A DNA stretch of 64,000 bases from Candidatus Rokuibacteriota bacterium (GTDB lineage: Bacteria > Methylomirabilota > Methylomirabilia > Rokubacteriales > CSP1-6). Under the pieces are notes generated by a model. The model saw nothing but the letters and a program-made list of their open reading frames with translations. It searched no databases and had not been told where the DNA came from. Positions 1 through 7,860 of the stretch are shown piece after piece. The position numbers and the translations under genes are program-made. The stretch is taken from NCBI GenBank assembly GCA_003220535.1, contig QHSU01000064.1, positions 79,514-143,513 on the forward strand, read 5' to 3'. The stretch's first letter is position 1. Each line of letters starts with the position of its first letter.

Positions 1-1038
1 TCATCGCCGGTCGGAGAGCTCGTGCACCATCTCGACCAGCGCCTTGACGTGCTCGACCGGCGTCTGCGGCAGCACGCCGTGTCCCAGGTTGAAGATGTGG
101 CCCGGGCGGCCGGCGGCTCGATCGAGGATGTCCTTCACACGCTGGCGGATATAGGGCGGCTTCGAGAGCAGCACCGCCGGATCGAGATTGCCCTGAACGG
201 CGACGTCCCCGCCCACCGCCGCCCAGCCCGCATCGAGGTCGACACGCCAGTCCAGACCGATCACGTCGCCGCCGGCGGCACGCATCCACGGCAGGAGCGA
301 CGCGGTGCCGGTCCCGAAGTGGATGACCGGCACCCCTGGCGTGAGCGCACGGATCAACGCGCGCGTGTGCGGCAGCACGAACGTCCGATAATCCTCGGGC
401 GCGAGCACCCCGACCCACGAGTCGAAGATCTGAACGGCCTGGGCCCCGGCGGCGATCTGGCCGTTGAGATAGCGCGCGGTCGCGTCCACGAGGATCCCCA
501 TGAGCCGGCCCCAGCCGTCGGGCTCCTCGTACATGAGGCGCTTGGTGTGGAGATAATCGCGCGACGGCCCGCCCTCGACGACGTACGACGCCACCGTGAA
601 CGGGGCGCCCGCGAAGCCGATCAGCGGCACCTTCCCGCCGAGCGCCCGCTTGACCAGCCGCACCGTCTCGAAGACGAACGGCACGGCCCTCTCGACATCG
701 ATCCTGCCGAGCCCCGCGATCGCCAATTCGGTTCGAACCGGCCGATGAATCACCGGCCCTTCACCCTTCGCGAACTCGAGCCCGACGCCGAGGGGCTCGA
801 CGATCAGGAGGATGTCGGCGAAGAGGATCGCCGCGTCGACGCCGAGACGCTGGACGGGCTGGAGCGTGACTTCGGCCGCCGCCTCGGGGTTCCGGGCGAG
901 CTCGAGGAACCCGTACCGCTCGCGCGTCGCGCGATACTCCGGCATGTAGCGCCCGGCCTGTCGCATGAGCCACACGGGCGTGTACGAGGTCGGTTGCCGG
1001 CGCGCGGCGCGCAGCAGGGTTGCATCTGGCTCTGACAC
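1..1038 (-). CDS. hemE: Uroporphyrinogen decarboxylase
   Basis: Decarboxylates the four acetate side chains of uroporphyrinogen III to give coproporphyrinogen III in cytoplasmic haem synthesis. The 345-aa product has the normal family length. The N-terminal UroD signature PVWLMRQAGRYMPEY lies near residues 21-35, and the second signature, GFAGAPFTVASYVVEGG, in the middle third. It is complete, ending in TGA at the window edge. The GTG start at 1038 is chosen because the protein aligns from MSEPDATLL, and a TAAGCT box sits 6 bases upstream, suggesting a leaderless message. No other haem gene is visible in the window. Confidence 0.96.
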   Translation of the reverse strand: MSEPDATLLRAARRQPTSYTPVWLMRQAGRYMPEYRATRERYGFLELARNPEAAAEVTLQPVQRLGVDAAILFADILLIVEPLGVGLEFAKGEGPVIHRPVRTELAIAGLGRIDVERAVPFVFETVRLVKRALGGKVPLIGFAGAPFTVASYVVEGGPSRDYLHTKRLMYEEPDGWGRLMGILVDATARYLNGQIAAGAQAVQIFDSWVGVLAPEDYRTFVLPHTRALIRALTPGVPVIHFGTGTASLLPWMRAAGGDVIGLDWRVDLDAGWAAVGGDVAVQGNLDPAVLLSKPPYIRQRVKDILDRAAGRPGHIFNLGHGVLPQTPVEHVKALVEMVHELSDRR

Positions 1039-1044
1039 GAAGAG

Positions 1045-1050
1045 AGCTTA
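1045..1050 (-). promoter_or_regulatory. Putative -10 box of hemE (leaderless)
   Basis: On the minus strand TAAGCT is followed by six bases and then the GTG start of hemE. It matches the TANNNT leaderless-promoter pattern seen before several other genes here. No convincing -35 box is visible. Confidence 0.45.
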
Positions 1051-1099
1051 TCAGAACGGGCGGCATCGAGCCGCGTAGCGGCATTCGACCCGCCACCGG

Positions 1100-1369
1100 A
1101 TGCAAAGCGCCTCGCCGACGAGTACGAGCCGGACCCTGAAGTCGCCCTCTGGATTTTGGTCTGGCTATGCGCTCCTTGTGACCCTCGGCGTGAGTAGCTA
1201 TCTGGCGTCGGTGACCGCCGGCGAGCTGACGGCCCAGGCGTCCGTGCTCCAGCGCACGAAGCGCACGGGCGTGCTCGAAGCGAAGGTGCACGGCGACGGC
1301 GGCACGCTCGTCGCCGCCGCGACCGGGACCTTCTTCATCCTGTCGGCGCGCGCGGCGGACGAGAGCTAG
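1100..1369 (+). pseudogene. C-terminal remnant of a hotdog-fold (PaaI-like) thioesterase
   Basis: The open frame encodes 89 aa. Residues from about 26 onward (VTLGVSSYLASVTAGEL through LVAAATGTFFIL) read like the second half of a PaaI-type thioesterase: the helix end, then the typical 'GEL.A.A.V..R.KRTGVLEA.V...GG.LVA.ATGTF' strand pattern. The first 25 residues do not fit the fold, and the missing N-terminal half with the catalytic Asn/Asp region would have to lie inside hemE. The in-frame codons upstream run into TAG at 1076-1078. I read it as a decayed gene cut off at its 5' side. Family recognition rests on pattern only. Confidence 0.5.
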
Positions 1370-1384
1370 GGCGCGCGGTCGGAG

Positions 1385-2404
1385 TCACGCCAGCCGGGGG
1401 GCCACGCGCTCCGCGAAGAGCCGCATGGAGGCCAGCACGCGCTCGTGCGGGACGCGCGAGCCGACGTTCATCCACACGGCGAGCTTCGTGTAGCCGATGG
1501 CCTCGCGCAAGTCCAGAAGTCGCTCGGTGACCCGCTCGGGCGTGCCGAAGAGGGCGAAATCCTTCAAGACCTCGTCGAAGCTCATGCGCCGGAGCCGCTC
1601 GCCGACCGCGCGTCGCGGCCCGGCGAGCAGCGCCGCGCCCACCGATCGGTAGAAGTGCATCGCGCTGGCCTCGGTCTCCTCGCGCGCGTCCCGTTCCGTG
1701 TCGGCGACGTAGACCGGCACGATCACGCCGATCTCACCGCGACCGGGATGGCCGGCCTCTCGCCAGCCGGCGTGGTAACCGCCGACGAACCGCTCGAGCT
1801 CGCTGACGCTCGACGTCCGCACCGCGAGGAAGATCGGCAGTCCTAGGCGTCCGACCGCGGCGTACGTCTCCTCCGTCACGGCCGCGACGCGCAGAGGCGG
1901 GTGCGGCTTCTGATAGGGCTTGGGGACCACGCACACGTCCTGGAACTGGAAATACTTGCCCTCGTACGAGAACCGGTCCTCGGTCCAGGCCCTGCGGAGA
2001 ATCTCGAGCGTCTCGTCGAACCGCTCCTGGCTCTCGGTGAGCGGGATGTTGAAGCCCGTGTACTGGCTGGGCAGCCCGCTCCGCCCCACGCCGAAGTCGA
2101 GCCGTCCCTGGCTCACGTGATCGAGCGTCGCCACGTCCTCGGCCAGGCGCAAGGGATGGCTCAGCGGTAGGATCTGGACGGCGAGACCGATCTTGACGCG
2201 CTTCGTCCGCCCGGCGATGGCCGCGCCGACGACCAGGGGCGAGGACAGGACCGAGCGCTCCTTCTGGAAGTGCAGCTCGGCGAGCCACACGGCGCCGTAG
2301 CCGAGCTCCTCGGCGAACACCATCTGGGCCAGCGAGTGGTCGAAGGCCTGGGACTCGTCGGCCCCGGGGCGCCATTCGAACTCGGTGAAGAGGCCGATCT
2401 CCAC
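1385..2404 (-). CDS. LLM class (luciferase-like) flavin-dependent oxidoreductase
   Basis: A 339-aa TIM-barrel monooxygenase homologue of the bacterial luciferase superfamily, using FMNH2 or F420. Visible family marks are the N-terminal MEIGLFTEFEW, the GYGAVWLAELHF segment near residues 36-46, the SHPLRLAEDVATLDHVSQGRL stretch and GFNIPLTESQERFDE. The substrate cannot be told from sequence. It is the distal gene of a minus-strand run, 33 bases after the CCG-domain gene and downstream of an acyl-CoA synthetase, which suggests a shared oxidative catabolic role. Confidence 0.88.
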   Translation of the reverse strand: MEIGLFTEFEWRPGADESQAFDHSLAQMVFAEELGYGAVWLAELHFQKERSVLSSPLVVGAAIAGRTKRVKIGLAVQILPLSHPLRLAEDVATLDHVSQGRLDFGVGRSGLPSQYTGFNIPLTESQERFDETLEILRRAWTEDRFSYEGKYFQFQDVCVVPKPYQKPHPPLRVAAVTEETYAAVGRLGLPIFLAVRTSSVSELERFVGGYHAGWREAGHPGRGEIGVIVPVYVADTERDAREETEASAMHFYRSVGAALLAGPRRAVGERLRRMSFDEVLKDFALFGTPERVTERLLDLREAIGYTKLAVWMNVGSRVPHERVLASMRLFAERVAPRLA

Positions 2405-2437
2405 GACGGTTTTCGCTCGCGAGCGCGCGAGACGGCG

Positions 2438-3424
2438 CTAGGAGGCCGGCGCGTTTCCCACGCCCGGCGCGGCGGGCAATCGGCCGAACGTCTTGGCGAC
2501 GAGCTCGCGCGCCCGCGCCGGATCGACGTGGTTCGCGCTCTGACACGGCGTCGACTCGGCCAGCACGCGCTCGGGGTCTTCCCAGAGCCGGTACTTCTTG
2601 AAGCGGTCCTCGAACTCGATCCCGAGGGCGCGGGCGAAGACCGAGAGGTAGTGGTCGATGGCGATCGCGCCCTCGGCCTCGAAGCCGCAGATGAGCCGCT
2701 GGCAGCCGTGGTAGATCGTCGCGAGGATCTCGGCGCCACCCGCCCGGGCCCGGCCGATCTCGTCGCGGATCAGCGCGTCCCAGACGCTTTGCCCCAGCTG
2801 CGCCTGCACGTCGGCGGTGCAGAGGCGGCCGAACCGCGGCTCCGGCTCGACCTCGACATAGCGGAGCCCGGGCACCGCTTCCAGCAGACGGCGACCGGCG
2901 GCGCCCTCGCGCCGGCGCGGCTCGCTCTGCGAGTGGTAGTGCAGCGCCACCGACGCGTCGACCCTGTGGGTGAACTCGATGGTGGGCAGGCGGTCGGCCA
3001 GGAACTCCGTCGCGTGGCGCACCGGGAACGGCCACGGGAACTTCTGCACCTCGTCGTAGAAGTAGGTACACGACGGGCACCACATCACGACCTCTTCGGG
3101 CTTGTAGCGCTGGAACAGCTCGACGGTGCGCTTGTTCATCCCGTCGGACGCCGCGGTGTCGCCGTTCCGGTGGTGGACGATGCCACAGCAGTAGGTGGGC
3201 CCCCCAACCGCCACGTAGTCGAGCCCGAGCCGGTCGAAGATCGCGGTGACCGTCCGGATCATGTGCGAGGTGCGCAGCACGTTGCAGCCGAGATAGAGCA
3301 CGATCTGGTGTGGCTCGGGCTCCCGCTCGGGCGCGGCGAGACGCCACGTGCGCTCCTCGGGCAGCGTCGTCAGGTCGTGGGTCAGCGTGATCTCACCGAA
3401 GTGCTTCTTGTAGTCGTAGGGCAT
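2438..3424 (-). CDS. CCG-domain (HdrB/GlpC-like) iron-sulfur protein
   Basis: A 328-aa soluble protein with one clear cysteine-rich CCG module: C47, the C79-C80-G pair and C116-P-S-C119, spaced as in heterodisulfide reductase subunit B and glycolate/glycerol-3-phosphate dehydrogenase Fe-S subunits. A second half has only scattered cysteines (LCTAD, YHGCQRLICGF), so the second module is degenerate. No 4Fe-4S ferredoxin motif is fused. The gene starts one base before the stop of the upstream acyl-CoA synthetase, so the two are probably co-translated. Thiol-disulfide or electron-transfer chemistry is likely; partner and substrate are unknown. Confidence 0.75.
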   Translation of the reverse strand: MPYDYKKHFGEITLTHDLTTLPEERTWRLAAPEREPEPHQIVLYLGCNVLRTSHMIRTVTAIFDRLGLDYVAVGGPTYCCGIVHHRNGDTAASDGMNKRTVELFQRYKPEEVVMWCPSCTYFYDEVQKFPWPFPVRHATEFLADRLPTIEFTHRVDASVALHYHSQSEPRRREGAAGRRLLEAVPGLRYVEVEPEPRFGRLCTADVQAQLGQSVWDALIRDEIGRARAGGAEILATIYHGCQRLICGFEAEGAIAIDHYLSVFARALGIEFEDRFKKYRLWEDPERVLAESTPCQSANHVDPARARELVAKTFGRLPAAPGVGNAPAS

Positions 3425-3425
3425 C

Positions 3426-5078
3426 TCAGATCTCCCGTGCTCGCTGCTGTCGATCGAGCTGCCGCAGCTCGGCGCGCTTCACCTTGCCCGTCGTCGTCAC
3501 GGGTAGGGCGTCGATGAATTCTATCTCACGCGGGTACTCGTGCGCCGACAAACGCGTGCGCACCCAGGCCTGGAGCTCGCGCCCCAGCTCGGCCGTGCCG
3601 GCGCCGCCGGGGTGGAGCTGGACGAACGCTTTGACCACCTCGCCGCGCACGGGATCGGGCGCGCCGATCGCCGCGGCGAGCGCGACGGCCGGATGGCCCT
3701 GCAGGCAGTCCTCGATCTCGCCGGGGCCGATGCGGTAGCCTCCGCTCGAGATGACGTCGTCCTTGCGCCCGACGAACCAGAAATAGCCGTCGGCGTCCTT
3801 GCGAGCGAGATCGCCGGTGAGCGCCCAGTCGCCGACGAACTTTTCGCGGGTCGCTCGCTCGTTGTTCCAGTAGCGAAGGAACATCACGGGATCGGGCCGC
3901 CGCACGGCCACCTCACCGGTCTCGCCGACGGGGACGGCGCGCCCCGCGTCGTCGACCACGTCCACGACGTGGCCGGGAATCGGGCGTCCCATGGACCCGG
4001 GCTTCACCGGCATCAGGAGCGAGCAGTTGCCGAGCACCAGGTTCACCTCGGTCTGGCCGAAGCCTTCGTGGGGCGTGACGCCGAGCGCCTCGCGCGCCCA
4101 GCGGATGACCTCTTCGCCGACCGCCTCGCCGCCCGTGAACATCGAGCGCAGCGCGAGCGTCCAGCGTTCGCGCGGGTTCCCGATCGACCGCATCATCTTC
4201 AGCATGGTCGGGACCAGGAACGTGTTGCGCACGCGATGGCGCGCGAGGATGTCGAAGGCGCGCTCGGCGTCGAACTTCTTCGGCCGGTGGGCGACGACCG
4301 TCACGCCGTAGTGCCAGCTCGGAAGCAGCACGTCGAGGAGCCCGCCCGCCCACGCCCAGTCGGCGGGACTCCAGTGACGGTCGCCGGGCCTGGGGAAATA
4401 CTCGTGATAGAACTCGATCGCCGGCAGGTGGCCCAGCAGCACGCGATGCGCGTGGAGCGCCCCCTTCGGCGGCCCCGTCGTCCCCGAGGTGTAGATGAGG
4501 AGCGCCGGGTCCTCGGCCGCCGTCCGCACGGGGTCGAGGGAATCGGGAACACCCGCGATGGCCCGAGCGTACTCGACCACGCCGTCGGCGTCGGCGCGGT
4601 CGACGCACAGCACGCGCGCGAGCGCCGGGAGCCCGTTGGCGACGGCCAGCACCCGCTCGAGGTTCTCGCCGTCGGTCACCACGACCCTCGCGTCCGCGTC
4701 CCGCAGCCGATACTCGAGCGCCTCGGGGCCGAAGAGCGTCGAGAGCGGCAATGCGACGGCGCCGAGCTTGTAGGCCGCCAAATGCGCGATCGCCGTCTCG
4801 GGTCGCTGCGGCAGCACGATCCCGACACGGTCGCCGCGCGCGACCCCGAGGCCCGCGAAGACGCGCGCGAGCTGGTTCGAGCGCGCGCGAAACTCGGCAA
4901 AGGTGTGCTCGCTCACGCGCCCCGCGTCGTCCTCGTACACGAGTGCCACGCGCGAGCGGTCGCCGGCATGGCGGTCACAGGCGTCGACGCCGATGTTGTA
5001 GACCGCCGGAACCGTCCAGCGGAAGCGGGCGTAGACGTCCTCGTAGCGCTCGCCCCGGGGCAGCAGCGTGTCCACCAT
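3426..5078 (-). CDS. Acyl-CoA synthetase (AMP-forming, medium-chain type)
   Basis: Adenylates a carboxylic acid with ATP and transfers it to CoA. The 550-aa product has the A3 P-loop LLIYTSGTTGPPKG, the GFGQTEVN motif, the A5/A7 hinge TGDLARKDADGYFWFVGRKDD and the C-terminal catalytic lysine region TTTGKVKRAEL. The frame is open further upstream, but ATG at 5078 (MVDTLLPRGERYEDVY) is where family similarity begins, and a TAGGCT box lies 8 bases before it. The extra upstream 49 codons look non-coding. First gene of the run with the CCG protein and LLM oxidoreductase. Acyl chain specificity cannot be read. Confidence 0.92.
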   Translation of the reverse strand: MVDTLLPRGERYEDVYARFRWTVPAVYNIGVDACDRHAGDRSRVALVYEDDAGRVSEHTFAEFRARSNQLARVFAGLGVARGDRVGIVLPQRPETAIAHLAAYKLGAVALPLSTLFGPEALEYRLRDADARVVVTDGENLERVLAVANGLPALARVLCVDRADADGVVEYARAIAGVPDSLDPVRTAAEDPALLIYTSGTTGPPKGALHAHRVLLGHLPAIEFYHEYFPRPGDRHWSPADWAWAGGLLDVLLPSWHYGVTVVAHRPKKFDAERAFDILARHRVRNTFLVPTMLKMMRSIGNPRERWTLALRSMFTGGEAVGEEVIRWAREALGVTPHEGFGQTEVNLVLGNCSLLMPVKPGSMGRPIPGHVVDVVDDAGRAVPVGETGEVAVRRPDPVMFLRYWNNERATREKFVGDWALTGDLARKDADGYFWFVGRKDDVISSGGYRIGPGEIEDCLQGHPAVALAAAIGAPDPVRGEVVKAFVQLHPGGAGTAELGRELQAWVRTRLSAHEYPREIEFIDALPVTTTGKVKRAELRQLDRQQRAREI

Positions 5079-5086
5079 GGCTCGGT

Positions 5087-5092
5087 AGCCTA
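5087..5092 (-). promoter_or_regulatory. Putative -10 box of acyl-CoA synthetase gene
   Basis: TAGGCT on the minus strand stands 8 bases before the ATG at 5078. It fits the TANNNT-before-start pattern and supports that start rather than the longer open frame. Confidence 0.4.
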
Positions 5093-5190
5093 TCACCATC
5101 CTGGAGTCGCACCGCCCTGACACGAAGCTGTGATTGACGGAATTTCTCTCCGACCTCGACCGAGGCAAGGAGCCCAACCCGGGTCGATGG

Positions 5191-5196
5191 TACCCT
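5191..5196 (+). promoter_or_regulatory. Putative -10 box of the AlkX/YcaQ-like gene (leaderless)
   Basis: TACCCT followed by seven bases and the ATG at 5204. The identical hexamer stands 6 bases before the TlpA-like gene at 33545. Confidence 0.45.
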
Positions 5197-5203
5197 CCAT
5201 CGG

Positions 5204-6544
5204 ATGCCACGCCCGGCGTTTCCACTCCGCGCCGTCACCGCGCTCTTCCTGGAGCGTCAGCACCTCACCCGTCCCCGCGCGACCACGCTGACCGCGCGGC
5301 GGCTCGGCCGCTTCGTCGAGGACGTCGGCGGGCTCCAGCTCGACTCGATCAACGTCCTCGACCGCGCCCACTACCTGACGGTGTGGAGCCGCTTCGGCCC
5401 GTACGACCGCGCGCGGTTTGACCGGCTCGTCTACCGCCGCCGGCTTCTCTTCGAGTACTGGGCGCACGCCGCGTGCCTGGTGCCGGCATCGGCCTTGCCG
5501 TGGTGGCGCCGCGCCATGCTCGACTATCGCAGCCGCCACACCGGCTGGTCCGGCTGGTTGCGCCGGAACGCGAAGGTGTTGAGCACGGTGCAGGCGGCCG
5601 TGCAGGCCAGCGGGCCGATGGGCAATTCCGACTTCGAGGGACGGCGCCCGGCCGGCGGCGGGTGGTGGTCGTGGCGGCCCGTCCAGCACGCGCTCCACCA
5701 CCTGTGGATGACCGGCGCGTTCACGATCCACTCGCGGCAGCATTTCCAGAAGCGCTATGACCTCCTGGAGCGCGCGATGCCGGATGTGCTCGGCGTCGAG
5801 CCCGTCTCGTCAGAGGAGTTCCGGCGCTGGCACCTCGAACGCTCGCTGCGCGCCATGGGGGCCGCGAACGAGCTCGACCTGACGCGCTATCTCACGTTTC
5901 CGCGCTTCGCGCCGGGCGTCCGTCGGGCCGCGCTCCGCGCCATGCTCGAGCGGGGCGAGGTCACCGAGATCGAGCTGGAGGGGACGCCCGGCCGCTGGCT
6001 CGTGCTCACGAGCGATCTATCAGCGTTGGCCCGCGCCGGGCGGGCCGCAGCTCCCTCGCTCGGGACGACGTTTCTCACACCCTTCGATTCGCTGCTCTGG
6101 CATCGCGACCGGGTGGCGCGGCTGTTCGGCTTCGACTACCGCATCGAGGTCTACACGCCCGGGCCCAAGCGCGTGCACGGCTACTACACGCTGCCAATCC
6201 TCCACCATGGTCATCTCATCGGCCGCGTCGACGCCAAGAGCCATCGCGCCGAGCGCCGTCTGGAGGCTCGTCACGTGCACTTCGAGCCCTGGTTCGCTTC
6301 GGCGCGGCCCACGCCGGGCGGCGGGGAACGAGTCGATCAGGACGAAGCGCTCGCGGGTGTCATAGAGGCGCTGAGCTCGCTGGCCGAGTTCGTGAGCGCC
6401 GACGAGATCGAGATCGGCCGCGTGACGCCGCGCCGGCTCCGGGCGCCGCTGGCGCGCTTGCTCCGCCTGCCCGCGCACGAGTCCCACCCGAGGGCTCGGC
6501 TCGGTCGTCAAGAGGACGTTGAGTCGGCCGACTCGATTTCCTGA
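5204..6544 (+). CDS. Winged-helix DNA glycosylase of the YcaQ/AlkX family
   Basis: A 446-aa HTH_42 (formerly DUF1006) protein. This family (AlkZ, YcaQ/AlkX) removes bulky N-alkyl lesions and unhooks interstrand DNA crosslinks. The catalytic loop is visible as LQLDSIN with Q45 and D47, i.e. the Q-phi-D motif of the YcaQ/AlkX branch rather than the Q-phi-Q motif of AlkZ. Other family marks are the WSRFGPYDRARFDRLVYRRR and FEYWAHAACLVP segments, HHLWMTGAF, LTPFDSLLWHRDRVARLFGFDYRIEVYTP-type C-terminal core and the GRVDAKSHR strand. It is divergent from the acyl-CoA synthetase and probably leaderless. The repair role comes from the family. Confidence 0.88.
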   Translation: MPRPAFPLRAVTALFLERQHLTRPRATTLTARRLGRFVEDVGGLQLDSINVLDRAHYLTVWSRFGPYDRARFDRLVYRRRLLFEYWAHAACLVPASALPWWRRAMLDYRSRHTGWSGWLRRNAKVLSTVQAAVQASGPMGNSDFEGRRPAGGGWWSWRPVQHALHHLWMTGAFTIHSRQHFQKRYDLLERAMPDVLGVEPVSSEEFRRWHLERSLRAMGAANELDLTRYLTFPRFAPGVRRAALRAMLERGEVTEIELEGTPGRWLVLTSDLSALARAGRAAAPSLGTTFLTPFDSLLWHRDRVARLFGFDYRIEVYTPGPKRVHGYYTLPILHHGHLIGRVDAKSHRAERRLEARHVHFEPWFASARPTPGGGERVDQDEALAGVIEALSSLAEFVSADEIEIGRVTPRRLRAPLARLLRLPAHESHPRARLGRQEDVESADSIS

Positions 6545-6593
6545 ACGACGAGGCACATCCCGAAAAGGAGATCGATCCGGCAGTGGGCGTCAC

Positions 6594-6619
6594 GCCTGGA
6601 TTCCTGCTACCATCCAGGC
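6594..6619 (+). other. 8-bp perfect hairpin in the citrate synthase leader
   Basis: GCCTGGAT (6594-6601) and ATCCAGGC (6612-6619) form a perfect stem around a 10-base loop, ending 25 bases before the citrate synthase ATG. No T tract follows, so it is not a classical terminator; it may be a leader structure or a protein site. Confidence 0.4.
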
Positions 6620-6644
6620 AATCTGGCTCCAAGAGGGCTCGGCC

Positions 6645-7778
6645 ATGGACAAGGAAGGCAGTCAACTCATCCGCGGGCTCGAGGGCGTCGTCGCCGCCGA
6701 GACGAAGCTCTGCGATCTCGACGGGCGGAATGGCCGCCTCGCCTACGGCGGGTACGACATCGAGGACCTGGCGCGGAAGGCGACGTTCGAGGAAGTCTGC
6801 CACTTGCTCTGGCACGGCGAGCTGCCGACGACGGCGCAGCTCGACAAGACCACGCTCGCGCTCATCGCGGCCCGCGAGGTTCCCGCCGATCTCGTCCAGA
6901 CCTTCAGGTTCATGCCGAAGGCGACGGACCCGATGCGCGTGCTGCAGGCGGCGGTAGCGATCCTCGGCATGAGCGACCCGGACACCACCGACAACTCCCG
7001 CGAGGCGAATCTCCGGAAATCGGTGAGGCTCACGAGCCAGATGGCGACGGCGATCTGCGCGCATCACCGCGTCCGCAGTGGCCAGGACCCGATCCGTCCG
7101 GCCTCCGATCTCTCCCATGCCGCGAACTTTCTCTACATGCTCACGGGCAAGCGGCCGAGTGGGGTCGTCGCCAAAGCGTTCGACGCGAGCTTGACGCTCT
7201 ACGCCGAGCACGAGCTGAACGCCTCCACCTTCACGACGCGCGTGATCACCTCGACCCAGTCCGATCTGCACTCGGCCGTCGCCGGCGGCGTCGGCGCGCT
7301 GAAGGGGCCGCTCCACGGCGGCGCCGGCGAAGCGGTCATGCGCACGCTGATGGAGATCGGCGAGGTCGGCAACGTCGACGCCTTCACCGAGAAGGCGCTC
7401 ACCGGCAAGCGCCGTCTCATGGGCATGGGCCACCGCGTCTACAAGGCGGGCGACCCGCGCGCCGCGATCCTCAAGGGGATGGCCGAGGAGGCCTGTCGCC
7501 AGTCCGGCCAGTTCAAGTGGTACGAGATGGCCGTGAAGCTCCACGCGCGCGTCAACGAGGCGAAGAAGCTGATCCCCAACGTGGACTTCTACTCCGCGCC
7601 CCTCTTCTACTCGCTCGGCATCCCGGTGGACCTCTTCACCCCAGTGATCGCCGCCGGCCGCGTCGCGGGCTGGACGGCGAACATCATCGAGCAGCACGAC
7701 GACAACCGGCTCATCCGACCACGCGGCGACTACATCGGCCCCGGGCGCCGCGCCTGGATGCCGCTCGACAAGCGATGA
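6645..7778 (+). CDS. Citrate synthase / 2-methylcitrate synthase
   Basis: Condenses acetyl-CoA or propionyl-CoA with oxaloacetate. The 377-aa length is that of type I (short) bacterial citrate and methylcitrate synthases. The catalytic triad is visible: H224 in LKGPLHGGAGE, H263 in GMGHRVYK and D314 in NVDFYS; AEHELNASTF supplies the other conserved histidine. ATG at 6645 is preferred over an upstream open frame because the family begins at MDKEGSQLIRGLEGV, and AGAGGG lies just upstream. The next genes are aconitase and PrpF, which favours a methylcitrate-type role, but no prpB lyase is in the window. Confidence 0.93.
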   Translation: MDKEGSQLIRGLEGVVAAETKLCDLDGRNGRLAYGGYDIEDLARKATFEEVCHLLWHGELPTTAQLDKTTLALIAAREVPADLVQTFRFMPKATDPMRVLQAAVAILGMSDPDTTDNSREANLRKSVRLTSQMATAICAHHRVRSGQDPIRPASDLSHAANFLYMLTGKRPSGVVAKAFDASLTLYAEHELNASTFTTRVITSTQSDLHSAVAGGVGALKGPLHGGAGEAVMRTLMEIGEVGNVDAFTEKALTGKRRLMGMGHRVYKAGDPRAAILKGMAEEACRQSGQFKWYEMAVKLHARVNEAKKLIPNVDFYSAPLFYSLGIPVDLFTPVIAAGRVAGWTANIIEQHDDNRLIRPRGDYIGPGRRAWMPLDKR

Positions 7779-7823
7779 GAGCAGCGGTGAGAGCAGCGGC
7801 GTTCGAAACGATGGGGGGTCTGG

Positions 7824-7849
7824 GGGAGGAGCGGCGCTCGCTCCCTCCC
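7824..7849 (+). other. Intercistronic GC-rich hairpin before aconitase
   Basis: GGGAGGAGCG (7824-7833) pairs with CGCT-C-CCTCCC (7839-7849) with one bulged C and a 5-base loop, 11 bases before the aconitase ATG. No Shine-Dalgarno is visible for that gene, so the structure could influence its translation or mRNA processing. Confidence 0.35.
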
Positions 7850-7860
7850 AGTCCAACTAA

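Noticed and set aside
22..1035. Long plus-strand open frame opposite hemE, and many similar frames of 150-870 codons opposite or overlapping clear genes
   Set aside because: High GC content keeps alternative frames open; these are Arg/Pro/Ala/Gly-rich, match no family, and lie across well-supported genes.
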